Source: Streptomyces aculeolatus (GTDB lineage Bacteria > Actinomycetota > Actinomycetes > Streptomycetales > Streptomycetaceae). Taken from it: DNA of 64,000 bases. A model generated the notes under the pieces. It saw only the letters and a list, made by a program, of their open reading frames with translations. It had not been told where the DNA came from and made no database searches. Position 1 is the first letter of the stretch, and every line of letters begins with the position of its first letter. Shown here in pieces: positions 37,127 to 43,968 of this stretch. A program made the position numbers and the translations under genes. The stretch covers positions 124,001 to 188,000 of the forward strand of contig NZ_JAINRD010000016.1 in the NCBI RefSeq assembly GCF_020400605.1. Direction: 5' to 3'.

Positions 37127-37959
37127 TCCGCACGCTGCTCGGCGCCCGCGCGGACCGGCGGCTGCCGGAGCCGCTGCCGGCGGGCGGCACCGCCGCCGAG
37201 GCGCGGGGCCTGGTCGTACGGCTCGGGGGCAGGGCGGTGCTCGACGGCGTCGACCTGGCCGCGCGCGCCGGCCGGCTCACGGCCCTCGTCGGGCCGAACG
37301 GCGCCGGGAAGTCGACGCTCCTCGCCGCGCTGGCCGGCGACCTCGCGCCGGCGGCCGGCGAGGTGCTGGTCGGCGGCCGGGACATCGCCGCGTGGGCGCC
37401 GGCGGAGCTGGCCCTGCGCCGTTCCGTACTGCCGCAGTCCGCCACCCTGGCCTTCCCGTTCCCGGTCGGCGACGTCGTACGGATGGGCCGCGCGCCCTGG
37501 TCCGGCACGCCCGCGCAGGACGCGGACGACGAGGCGGTGGCGTGGGCGCTGGCGGTGACGGAGACCGCGGAGTTCGCCGCGCGCCCCTTCGCCGAGCTGT
37601 CCGGCGGCGAGCGCGCCCGCGTCGCCCTCGCCCGCGTACTGGCCCAGCGGGCGGGGCTGCTGCTGCTCGACGAGCCGACCGCCGCGCTCGACCTGCGCCA
37701 CCAGGAGCTGGTGCTGCGGCTGGCCCGGGAGCGCGCCGCCGCGGGCGACGCCGTCGTGGTCGTGCTGCACGACCTGGGCCTCGCGGCGGCGTACGCGGAC
37801 GAGGTCACCGTGCTGGACGGCGGCCGGGTGGCGGCCTCGGGGCCGCCGGCGGAGGTCTTCGACGGCCCGCTGCTCGGCGACGTCTACCGGCACCCGGTGG
37901 ACGTCCTCCGCCATCCGCGCACGGACGCGATCCTGGTGGTCCCCCGGCGCGAGCCGTGA
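37123..37959 (+). CDS. hmuV: Heme ABC transporter ATP-binding protein
   Basis: A 278-residue ABC ATPase: Walker A GPNGAGKST (57-65), Q-loop LPQSATLAFPF, signature LSGGERAR, Walker B LLLLDEPTAAL, switch His in VLHDLG. It powers HmuTU. Start overlaps hmuU in ATGA. Convergent with the GNAT gene, only 10 bp apart. No heme oxygenase gene follows, so the release of iron from heme must be encoded elsewhere. Confidence 0.94.
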   Translation: MIRTLLGARADRRLPEPLPAGGTAAEARGLVVRLGGRAVLDGVDLAARAGRLTALVGPNGAGKSTLLAALAGDLAPAAGEVLVGGRDIAAWAPAELALRRSVLPQSATLAFPFPVGDVVRMGRAPWSGTPAQDADDEAVAWALAVTETAEFAARPFAELSGGERARVALARVLAQRAGLLLLDEPTAALDLRHQELVLRLARERAAAGDAVVVVLHDLGLAAAYADEVTVLDGGRVAASGPPAEVFDGPLLGDVYRHPVDVLRHPRTDAILVVPRREP

Positions 37960-37969
37960 CCCTCCCGCG

Positions 37970-38485
37970 TCACCCCCCGGAAGTCCCGCCGCCGGCCAGC
38001 GCCTTCGTGTACCGGTGGCAGGGCACCGTCACCGGGCCGTCCCGGCCCTCCGCCCGGTAGTCGAACGGGCCTTCGTCGGCCCAGCCCTGGCGTGCGTAGA
38101 ACCGGCGCGCCCGCGCGTTGCCCGTCACGACCGCCAGCCACACCCGCCCGTGGCCCTGCTCGGCCACCCGCCGCTCGCCCTCGGCGAGCAGCAGCGCGGC
38201 GACGCCCGTGCCGCGGTGCTCCGCGGCGACGAAGAGCTGCTCCACCTCGTCCCCCGCGGCGGTCACGAACCCCGCGATCACACCGCCCGTCTCGGCGACC
38301 GCCGTCTGCGGCACCCGCGCCGCCGCCCGGGCGGCGAACGACTCCGGCGTGCGCATCGCCACCAGCTCGTCCGAGACGTGCCCCAGGTGGGCGTCCCGCC
38401 ACGCGCTCTCCCAGATCCGCGCCACCGCCGCCGCGTCCTCGGGGCGGGCGGGCCGCAGCAGCGGCTTCTCGTCGTGCGTCGTCAT
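37970..38485 (-). CDS. GNAT-family N-acetyltransferase
   Basis: 171 residues from ATG 38485. GNAT motif A is visible (VEQLFVAAEHRGTGVAALLLAEGERRV, with the RGTGVA acetyl-CoA loop) followed by ARRFYARQGW motif B. The acceptor substrate is unknown. It stands between the heme transporter and the YdeI-like gene with no evident partner. Confidence 0.88.
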   Translation of the reverse strand: MTTHDEKPLLRPARPEDAAAVARIWESAWRDAHLGHVSDELVAMRTPESFAARAAARVPQTAVAETGGVIAGFVTAAGDEVEQLFVAAEHRGTGVAALLLAEGERRVAEQGHGRVWLAVVTGNARARRFYARQGWADEGPFDYRAEGRDGPVTVPCHRYTKALAGGGTSGG

Positions 38486-38604
38486 GTCCCCCACGCTAGG
38501 GCACAGACCCTCACCGCGGGGTACGACATCCGCCCGTGCGGGCCGCGCCGGAGATCGCCGGCGCGACGTACGGTGGCCGTAGCGGCGGCGAAAGGACACG
38601 TGAC

Positions 38605-39237
38605 ATGGCATCCTCCGGCGACGAGTCCCCCGGGGCCGGCTCCCCCGCCGCGGCGCCCGGCGCGGACTCCCCCGACGGTGCGCCCGTCCGCGCCTTCGCC
38701 GATCAGGCCGCGCTGGAGTCCTGGCTCGACGAGCACCACGGCCTGCGGTCGGGGATGTGGCTCAAGGTCGCGAAGAAGGGGTCGGGGATCGCCTCCGTCA
38801 CCTCGGCCGAGGTCGACGACGCCGTACTGTGCTACGGCTGGATCACCGGCCTGCGCAGGCGGTACGACGACACCCACTACCTGCAGAAGATCACCCCGCG
38901 CCGGCCGCGCAGCCAGTGGTCGCGGGTGAACGTGGACCGGGTCGGGGTCCTGACCGCGGCCGGACGGATGCGCGAGCCGGGGCTCGCGGCGGTGCGGGCC
39001 GCGCAGGCGGACGGGCGGTGGGAGGCGGCGTACGAGTCGCAGAAGAACGCCGAGGTGCCGCCCGACCTCGCGGAGGCGCTCGCGGGCAGCCCGCGGGCGG
39101 CGGCGTTCTTCGACGGGCTCGGCAGGACGGACCGCTACGGGGTCATCCTGCGGCTGCTGCGGGCGCGGACGGCGGAGAACCGGGCGGCGCAGCTGGCGCG
39201 GGCGGTGGAGGCGCTGGAGGCCGGGCGGCGCCCGTAG
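38605..39237 (+). CDS. YdeI/OmpD-associated family protein
   Basis: 210 residues from ATG 38605 (AAGGA upstream). A ~28-residue Ala/Pro/Ser-rich start precedes a YdeI-like domain (FADQAALESWLDEHHG, VDDAVLCYGWITGLRRRYDD, ITPRRPRSQWSRVNVDRV). The family is loosely linked to antimicrobial-peptide resistance in enterobacteria; its biochemical role in actinobacteria is unknown. The stop codon is part of a hairpin shared with the convergent methyltransferase gene. Confidence 0.85.
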   Translation: MASSGDESPGAGSPAAAPGADSPDGAPVRAFADQAALESWLDEHHGLRSGMWLKVAKKGSGIASVTSAEVDDAVLCYGWITGLRRRYDDTHYLQKITPRRPRSQWSRVNVDRVGVLTAAGRMREPGLAAVRAAQADGRWEAAYESQKNAEVPPDLAEALAGSPRAAAFFDGLGRTDRYGVILRLLRARTAENRAAQLARAVEALEAGRRP

Positions 39238-39261
39238 CGCGGCGGCAGACGGCGCTACGGG
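39231..39261. terminator. 10-bp-stem hairpin between convergent genes
   Basis: Perfect arms CCCGTAGCGC / GCGCTACGGG with an 11-nt loop; the TAG stop of the YdeI-like gene lies within the left arm. Could end transcription in both directions. Confidence 0.55.
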
Positions 39262-39318
39262 CACGGCACGGCGAACGGCGGCGGGAGTGCGGCCGCGGCG
39301 CGAACGGCCGGGCCGGGG

Positions 39319-40128
39319 TCAGGACTTGTGCGCGACGCCGCCGAAGACGTCGGTGGGCTCCGGGTCGGTGCCGGGCTCGGGCCGCCACCGGGGGCAGGAG
39401 ACTATCCCGGGCTCGATCAGCTCCAGACCGTCGTAGTACGCGCTGATCTCGTCGGGCGTGCGCAGGACGTACGGGATGGCTCCGGTGTCGTCGTAGCCCT
39501 GCTGGGCCTCCTGGAGCGCCTGGTCGGTCGCCGTGCTGTCGTAGTGCACGAAGTAGCTGCCGGAGGGCAGCGCTGCCTGCAGGCGGCGCACGATGGACTT
39601 GGCCTCTTCGTAGTCCTGGATGTGGCCGAGGATCCCCATCAGCATCAGGGCCACGGGGCGGTCGAAGTCGAGCGTTTCGCGCGCCTGTTCCAGGATCGAC
39701 TCGGGCTTGTGCAGGTCAGCGTCGACATAGGTGGTCACCCCCTCGCGGGTGCTGGTCAGCAGTGCCTGGGCGTGCCGCAGGACTAACGGGTCGTTGTCGA
39801 CGTAGACGATGCGCGACTCCGGCGCCAGCCGCTGGGCGACCTGGTGGGTGTTGTCGTACGTCGGCAGGCCGGTGCCGATGTCCAGGAACTGGCGGATGCC
39901 GGCCTCGCCCGCCACGTGGGTCACGGTGCGGATCAGGTAGTCGCGCGACGCCCGGGCCATCGTCTCGATGTTCGGGGCGATCTGCCGGTACTCGTCACCG
40001 GCCTGCCGGTCGACCGCGTAGTTGTCCTTCCCGCCCATCCAGTAGTTCCAGATCCGCGCCGAGTGCGGCACGGAAGTGTCGATCTTGGAGAGCGCCCCCT
40101 CGGCGGGGGTGGACTGGCCTTCTGCCAT
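39319..40128 (-). CDS. DUF574 SAM-dependent methyltransferase with a TTA codon
   Basis: 269 residues of the actinobacterial DUF574 (methyltransferase-like) family: HSARIWNYWMGGKDNYAVDRQ at the N-terminus, then the SAM-site FLDIGTGLPT and VYVDNDPLVL. The family is hugely amplified in Streptomyces and its targets are unknown. Leu in DPLV is encoded by TTA (39784-39786), making the protein bldA-dependent. ATG 40128 follows GGAGATACCCG. The gene sits beside DUF397 and XRE genes, a recurrent Streptomyces neighbourhood. Confidence 0.9.
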   Translation of the reverse strand: MAEGQSTPAEGALSKIDTSVPHSARIWNYWMGGKDNYAVDRQAGDEYRQIAPNIETMARASRDYLIRTVTHVAGEAGIRQFLDIGTGLPTYDNTHQVAQRLAPESRIVYVDNDPLVLRHAQALLTSTREGVTTYVDADLHKPESILEQARETLDFDRPVALMLMGILGHIQDYEEAKSIVRRLQAALPSGSYFVHYDSTATDQALQEAQQGYDDTGAIPYVLRTPDEISAYYDGLELIEPGIVSCPRWRPEPGTDPEPTDVFGGVAHKS

Positions 40129-40325
40129 CGGGTATCTCCTGCCCTGCGGCGCGCGTCATTGCCGCCGCCTAACGTACTGTCACTTCGCGGTCGTGCGAGG
40201 GGTGTTCCGCCGGTTCCGCGGGAGCGGATCGGGGCGGACGGCGAGCGTACGCACGGCGTTTCGCGCGCGACTGCCCGCGGCCGCCCGCGGTCCGCGCCCG
40301 CGGCCGGCGTGTGCCGGGCCGGTCG

Positions 40326-40574
40326 TCAGTCGACGAGGTAGTCGGCCTGGCCGTTCTTGGCGCCCTCCAGGAAGGCGACCATCTCTTCACGGGTGTAGAC
40401 GAGGGCCGGGCCGGTCGGGTCGGTGGACTGGCGCAGCGCGATGCTGCCGTCGGGCAGGCGCTTGGCCTCCACGCAGCTGCCGCCGTTGGTGCCGCTCCAG
40501 GGCTTCTGCCAGCCCTCGGTGCCGAGTTCGGTTGCCGGGATGCCGCTGCGGAAGTTCGGGGGGTCGGCTCGCAT
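40326..40574 (-). CDS. DUF397 protein
   Basis: 82 residues with the DUF397 core (SGTNGGSCVEAKRLPDGSIALRQSTDPTGPALVYTREEMVAFLEGAK). These small proteins are encoded next to XRE/DUF5753 regulators throughout Streptomyces, where genetics of whiJ-type loci shows the small partner counteracts the regulator. The ATG is two bases after the regulator's stop, with AGGAGT inside the regulator's last codons, so both are made from one message in fixed ratio. Confidence 0.92.
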   Translation of the reverse strand: MRADPPNFRSGIPATELGTEGWQKPWSGTNGGSCVEAKRLPDGSIALRQSTDPTGPALVYTREEMVAFLEGAKNGQADYLVD

Positions 40575-40576
40575 GG

Positions 40577-41449
40577 TCAGTCGTACTCCTTACGCATCTC
40601 CACCAGGCGTGACCTGGTCCGGTCCACCGGATCGGCCTGGACGGCCATCCGGTCGAGTGTCTCCAGATACCCGACGACGTCCTCCGGCTGGTCCACGTAG
40701 ACGGCGCCGGTGAGGTTCTCCGTGTAGACGATGTCGGGCAGTTCGGTGAAGCCGAAGCGGAAGTAGTGGAACGGGCCGAACGCGCCCGGGTGCGGCCCGG
40801 CCGAGAACGGCATGATCTGCAGCTTCACGTTCGGCTGCTCGATGGCTTCGATCAGCCGGTCTATCTGGGCCCGCATCACCTCCCGCCCGCCGACGGGCCG
40901 GCGCAGCACCGACTCCTCCAGCACGGCCCACATCGCGGGCGCCCTGGCCGAGTTCAGCAGGTCCGCGCGGGTCGTCCGGAGCGTCACACGCCGCTCGAGG
41001 GCGTCGTCGGGCTCGTTGGGGAAACCGATACGGAAGAGCGTGCGGGCGTAGTCCGCGGTCTGCAGCAGGCCGGGGACGTAGTGCGGCTCGTAGATGCGGA
41101 TGACGGTGGCGTCGGTCTCCAGGCTCACATACGCCCGGAACCAGTCGGGAAGGACGTTGCGGTACTTGTACCACCACCCTGGCTGGTTGGCCTCCTTGGC
41201 CATCCTGAGGAAGTCGTCGGTCTCGGCGCCGGAGACGCCGTAGGTGCGCAGCAGCTCCCGCACGTACGGGATGCGCAGGCCGACTTCCGCCTTCTCCATC
41301 CGCCGCACCGTCAACGGCGTGACGTCGATGGCCTCCGCGGCCTGGTCGAAGCTCACCTTCGCCTGCTCCCGCAGGTGCCGCAGCCGTTTGCCCAGAACCA
41401 TGCGCAGCACGGTCGGGGCGCTGCCGCCACCCGAGCGGGTTTCGCTCAC
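40577..41449 (-). CDS. XRE-family helix-turn-helix regulator with DUF5753
   Basis: 290 residues from GTG 41449, chosen for GGGAGGTCAGGAA immediately upstream; GTG 41467 is less well placed. N-terminal XRE helix-turn-helix (~15-75: LRHLREQAKVSFDQAAEAIDVTPLTVRRMEKAE), then a DUF5753 sensor-like domain (~95-285: IRIYEPHYVPGLLQTADYAR, PVGGREVMRAQIDRLIEA). Same class as WhiJ-like developmental regulators. Pairs with the DUF397 gene; its own target is unknown. Confidence 0.92.
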   Translation of the reverse strand: MSETRSGGGSAPTVLRMVLGKRLRHLREQAKVSFDQAAEAIDVTPLTVRRMEKAEVGLRIPYVRELLRTYGVSGAETDDFLRMAKEANQPGWWYKYRNVLPDWFRAYVSLETDATVIRIYEPHYVPGLLQTADYARTLFRIGFPNEPDDALERRVTLRTTRADLLNSARAPAMWAVLEESVLRRPVGGREVMRAQIDRLIEAIEQPNVKLQIMPFSAGPHPGAFGPFHYFRFGFTELPDIVYTENLTGAVYVDQPEDVVGYLETLDRMAVQADPVDRTRSRLVEMRKEYD

Positions 41450-41724
41450 TTCCTGACCTCCCGGCACGGCTGCTACCCCGGGAGTGTGTCACGGACGGCA
41501 TGAGGCTGACAGGGGTGTCCGCGCACATTCTGAAATTATCAGGGCGATGCTTGCGGACTGTTGTTGTCGGCCGCCATAGTGAGGGGACTGCCGACCATGC
41601 CGACCGCGCTCACGCCCCCACCGCGGTCCGGCCGCACGGCAGTTGGCGACTCCGGGACCCGTCGGCCGACCACCGCCGGGAGGGGGCAATCCTCGACCGC
41701 GTACGAAACTCCGAGGAGCGCATC

Positions 41725-41973
41725 GTGAGCAGCAGACTGGGCCTCGGCCTGGGGCACGAACGCCATCCGTTGCTGGGCAAGCTGGTGCTGGACCGGACCT
41801 CCGGCCGCACAGGCGTGCTCCGCGCCATCTGCCCCGAGCCCGAGGCCCACCGGGTGTGGTCGACACCCGTACTGCGCCAGGTGGCGGGTCCCCGGATGGC
41901 CTGGCTGGTCCCGGTGGGCGGCGGGGTGGAGTGGACGACGACCCCGGACGCCATCGAGGAGGCGACCGTCTGA
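41725..41973 (+). CDS. Small protein divergent from the XRE regulator
   Basis: 82 residues from GTG 41725, with GAGGAG eight bases upstream. Sequence HPLLGKLVLDRTSGRTGVLRAICPEPEAHR...VWSTP...AWLVPVGGGVEWTT suggests a compact beta-rich fold; one Cys; no signal peptide or membrane segment. I recognise no named family. Its position divergent from the XRE-DUF397 pair, 275 bp away, hints that it belongs to the same regulatory unit. The in-frame extension upstream to 41500 lacks codon bias and a start site. Confidence 0.7.
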   Translation: MSSRLGLGLGHERHPLLGKLVLDRTSGRTGVLRAICPEPEAHRVWSTPVLRQVAGPRMAWLVPVGGGVEWTTTPDAIEEATV

Positions 41974-42013
41974 GGGCGGGCCGGGCGGGCCGGTGCAAGC
42001 TGCGTACGACGGA

Positions 42014-42041
42014 CTCAGCCGCGCCGTTCGGCGCGGCTGAG
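42014..42041. terminator. 12-bp-stem hairpin between convergent genes
   Basis: Perfect arms CTCAGCCGCGCC / GGCGCGGCTGAG around GTTC, between the small plus-strand gene and the rhamnose-mutarotase gene. TTGTC just after the hairpin on the plus strand is a slight T enrichment only. Confidence 0.7.
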
Positions 42042-42067
42042 GCTTGTCTCCCGGGTGGCGCGGGGGC

Positions 42068-42379
42068 TCAGAGTTCCCAGACGACGGGGAGGCCTGCGCT
42101 GCTGCCCTCGTCGGTGTAGTCGTGCACCACGTCCAGGAGTTCGGCCATGCGGGCCTGCCAGGCGACGTTCACCGGGAGGTGCTCCAGCTCGGCCAGCAGG
42201 CGGGCGTAGTTGTCGCACTCGATGACGTGGAAGAGGTCGGTGCCGCTGCGCCAGATGGTCCAGGAGGTGGCGCCGGCCGCGCGGATGGCCGTCACCAGTT
42301 CCCCGGGGACCTCGCGGTGGGCGGCCTCGTACTCCTCGATGCGGTCGGCGCGGACCTTCGTGCGCAGGGCGATCCTCAT
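42068..42379 (-). CDS. L-rhamnose mutarotase family protein
   Basis: 103 residues, RhaM-like dimeric alpha/beta barrel: MRIALRTKVRADRIEEYEAAHREVP, the SWTIWRSGTDLFHVIEC core with the conserved His and Tyr/Trp environment, and VNVAWQARMAELLD. The family interconverts sugar anomers (L-rhamnose, also L-fucose-type). ATG overlaps the SDR stop (ATGA). Paired with an SDR, it suggests an oxidative, non-phosphorylating deoxysugar pathway; inference. Confidence 0.88.
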   Translation of the reverse strand: MRIALRTKVRADRIEEYEAAHREVPGELVTAIRAAGATSWTIWRSGTDLFHVIECDNYARLLAELEHLPVNVAWQARMAELLDVVHDYTDEGSSAGLPVVWEL

Positions 42380-43137
42380 CGGCCCGGCTCCGGGGCGCGC
42401 AGGCGCAGGCCCTGCATGCCGCCGTCGACGGCCAGCGCCGTGCCGGTGACGGAGGCGGCGGCGGGACTGGCGAGGTAGGCGATGGCCGCGGCGACCTCGT
42501 CGGCGGTGACGAGCCGGCCCATCGGCTGGCGGGCCTGGAGCGCGGCGCGCTCCGCGGCCGGGTCGGGGGCCTTCTCCAGGAGGCGGGCGACCCACGGGGT
42601 GTCCGCGGTACCGGGGTTCACGCAGTTGACGCGGATGCCCTCGCGTACGTGGTCCGCGGCCATCGCCAGCGTCAGCGACTGCACTGCGCCCTTGGTGGCG
42701 GAGTACAGCGCCCGCTGCGGCAGGCCGGCGGTGGCGGCGATGGAGCAGGTGTTGACGATCGCGGGGTGCGCGGAGCGGCGCAGGTGGCGCAGTGCGGCGC
42801 GGGTGGTGCGGACGACGCCCAGGAGGTTGACGTCCAGCACGCGGTGCCACTCGGCGTCGTCGTTGTCCTCGACGGTGCCGGCGGCGCCGATGCCGGCGTT
42901 GTTGACCAGGACGTCGATGCCGCGCAGCGCGCCGGCCGCGTCGCTGACGGCGGCGACCACGGAGGCGTCGTCGGAGACGTCCGCCCGGTAGCCGCGCAGG
43001 GGTTGGGGTACGTCGTCGGGGTTGAGGTCGAGGACAGCGACCAGGGCGCCGCGCTCGGCCAGCAGTCGCGCGGCGGCCAGTCCGATCCCCGAAGCCCCGC
43101 CGGTCACCACGGCCTTGAGCCCGTCGAAGTCCTTCAT
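42376..43137 (-). CDS. Short-chain dehydrogenase/reductase, possible sugar dehydrogenase
   Basis: 253 residues from ATG 43137 (GGAGG ten bases upstream; ATG 43158 would add seven). Classical SDR: TGGASGIG cofactor loop with an acidic D-L-N after the second strand (NAD preference), NNAG, catalytic Ser-Tyr-Lys (CSIA...YSATKGA) and NPGTADTPW. With the mutarotase gene behind it, an L-fucose/L-rhamnose dehydrogenase is a reasonable guess; no lactonase, dehydratase or transporter is adjacent to confirm it. Confidence 0.9.
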   Translation of the reverse strand: MKDFDGLKAVVTGGASGIGLAAARLLAERGALVAVLDLNPDDVPQPLRGYRADVSDDASVVAAVSDAAGALRGIDVLVNNAGIGAAGTVEDNDDAEWHRVLDVNLLGVVRTTRAALRHLRRSAHPAIVNTCSIAATAGLPQRALYSATKGAVQSLTLAMAADHVREGIRVNCVNPGTADTPWVARLLEKAPDPAAERAALQARQPMGRLVTADEVAAAIAYLASPAAASVTGTALAVDGGMQGLRLRAPEPGR

Positions 43138-43154
43138 CCTGAGATGGCCTCCTG

Positions 43155-43245
43155 TCATCCGATGATTTCCCCGGCGGGCGCGAACCCGTCAGGCGCGGCA
43201 CGCCTGAGCACGTAGCACGATCAGCATATTTACCAGATCGGATGA
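43155..43245. promoter_or_regulatory. Inverted 9-mers upstream of the SDR-mutarotase operon
   Basis: TCATCCGAT (43155-43163) and its exact complement ATCGGATGA (43237-43245) flank the ~90-bp promoter region of the SDR operon. The first copy extends into a perfect TCATC-C-GATGA palindrome. They could be paired operator half-sites for an unlinked regulator. An AT-rich patch CATATTTACCAGAT (43224-43238) lies beside the distal copy and may hold the -35 or -10. Confidence 0.45.
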
Positions 43246-43283
43246 CGCCTGCGACACCCCGCCGGGGAAGATTCAGATGCCCT

Positions 43284-43300
43284 CCGACCACATTGGTCGG
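43284..43300. promoter_or_regulatory. Perfect palindrome CCGACCA-CAT-TGGTCGG
   Basis: Seven-base arms with a 3-nt centre, between the TetR stop codon and the SDR promoter region. It could be an operator, or a short terminator for the TetR gene, which ends 19 bp away and reads towards it. The 3-nt loop and absence of a U-tract favour an operator. Confidence 0.4.
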
Positions 43301-43318
43301 ATCTCTGACCCTGCCGAG

Positions 43319-43900
43319 TTACGTCGGTACGCCCACGGACTTCCGCAGCGTGTACAGGCACAGGCTGAGCGCGTTGTGCTTGGTGTCCCCGCCGCGGTTG
43401 CGCTGCCAGGCGACGTACAGCAGCGACCAGAGCACCTGGACGATCCAGTCGGTGTCCAGCCGGCCGTCCAGCGTGCCCTCCTCCCGGCCGCGGTCGACGA
43501 GCCGCGCCAGCGCCAGGTCGGCCTCCGTGTCCTCCTCCCAGCTCGCCCAGTTCCAGGTCGCGGCCATCGACTCGTCGAAGATGATCGCGAGGCTCTCGCC
43601 CAGCTCGAAGTACTCCTGGCAGACGCGCTCCAGCGCGGTGAGCGCGGGGCCGTCGTCGGGCCGGGCGCGGTCGGTCGCGGCGCCGATCTTCTCGAGGACG
43701 TCCACGCCGATGGCATCGACCAGGTCGGAGCGCTCGGCGAAGTAGCGGTGCACCGTCGTGCGCCCGACGCCCGCGGCCGCCGCCACGTCGGCCAGCGAGG
43801 CCGTCGGGTTCTGGGCGAGCACGGCGGTGCCGGCGTCGAGGATGGCGCGCCGGGTCCGCGCCCGGGCGCCGGTGCTGCTCACTGCGGTGTCCATGCCCAT
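43319..43900 (-). CDS. TetR/AcrR-family regulator
   Basis: 193 residues. N-terminal TetR helix-turn-helix (~14-60: TRRAILDAGTAVLAQNPTASLADVAAAAGVGRTTVHRYFAERSDLVDAI), then a helical ligand-binding domain rich in Trp (AATWNWASWEED). Divergent from the ABC exporter with 68 bp between starts, the standard arrangement for an efflux repressor. A candidate operator lies in that gap. ATG 43900 or 43894 are both possible starts. Confidence 0.92.
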   Translation of the reverse strand: MGMDTAVSSTGARARTRRAILDAGTAVLAQNPTASLADVAAAAGVGRTTVHRYFAERSDLVDAIGVDVLEKIGAATDRARPDDGPALTALERVCQEYFELGESLAIIFDESMAATWNWASWEEDTEADLALARLVDRGREEGTLDGRLDTDWIVQVLWSLLYVAWQRNRGGDTKHNALSLCLYTLRKSVGVPT

Positions 43901-43918
43901 ACCGTACCGCCACCCCCA

Positions 43919-43957
43919 GAATGGAACTTGCTTGACGAGAATGGAACAGCGATGTTC
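43919..43957. promoter_or_regulatory. Candidate TetR operator between regulator and ABC exporter
   Basis: GAACA-GCGA-TGTTC (43944-43957) is a perfect 5-bp inverted repeat with a 4-nt centre, 11 bp before the exporter start. GAATGGAAC is repeated directly at 43919-43927 and 43939-43947, the second copy overlapping the palindrome. Both lie in the 68-bp divergent gap, so one bound dimer could shut both genes. Confidence 0.6.
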
Positions 43958-43968
43958 TACTGCCGGGC

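Noticed and set aside
41500..41724. N-terminal extension of the 82-residue plus-strand protein
   Set aside because: Codon use is unlike genes here, no ribosome site at 41500, and GAGGAG marks GTG 41725.
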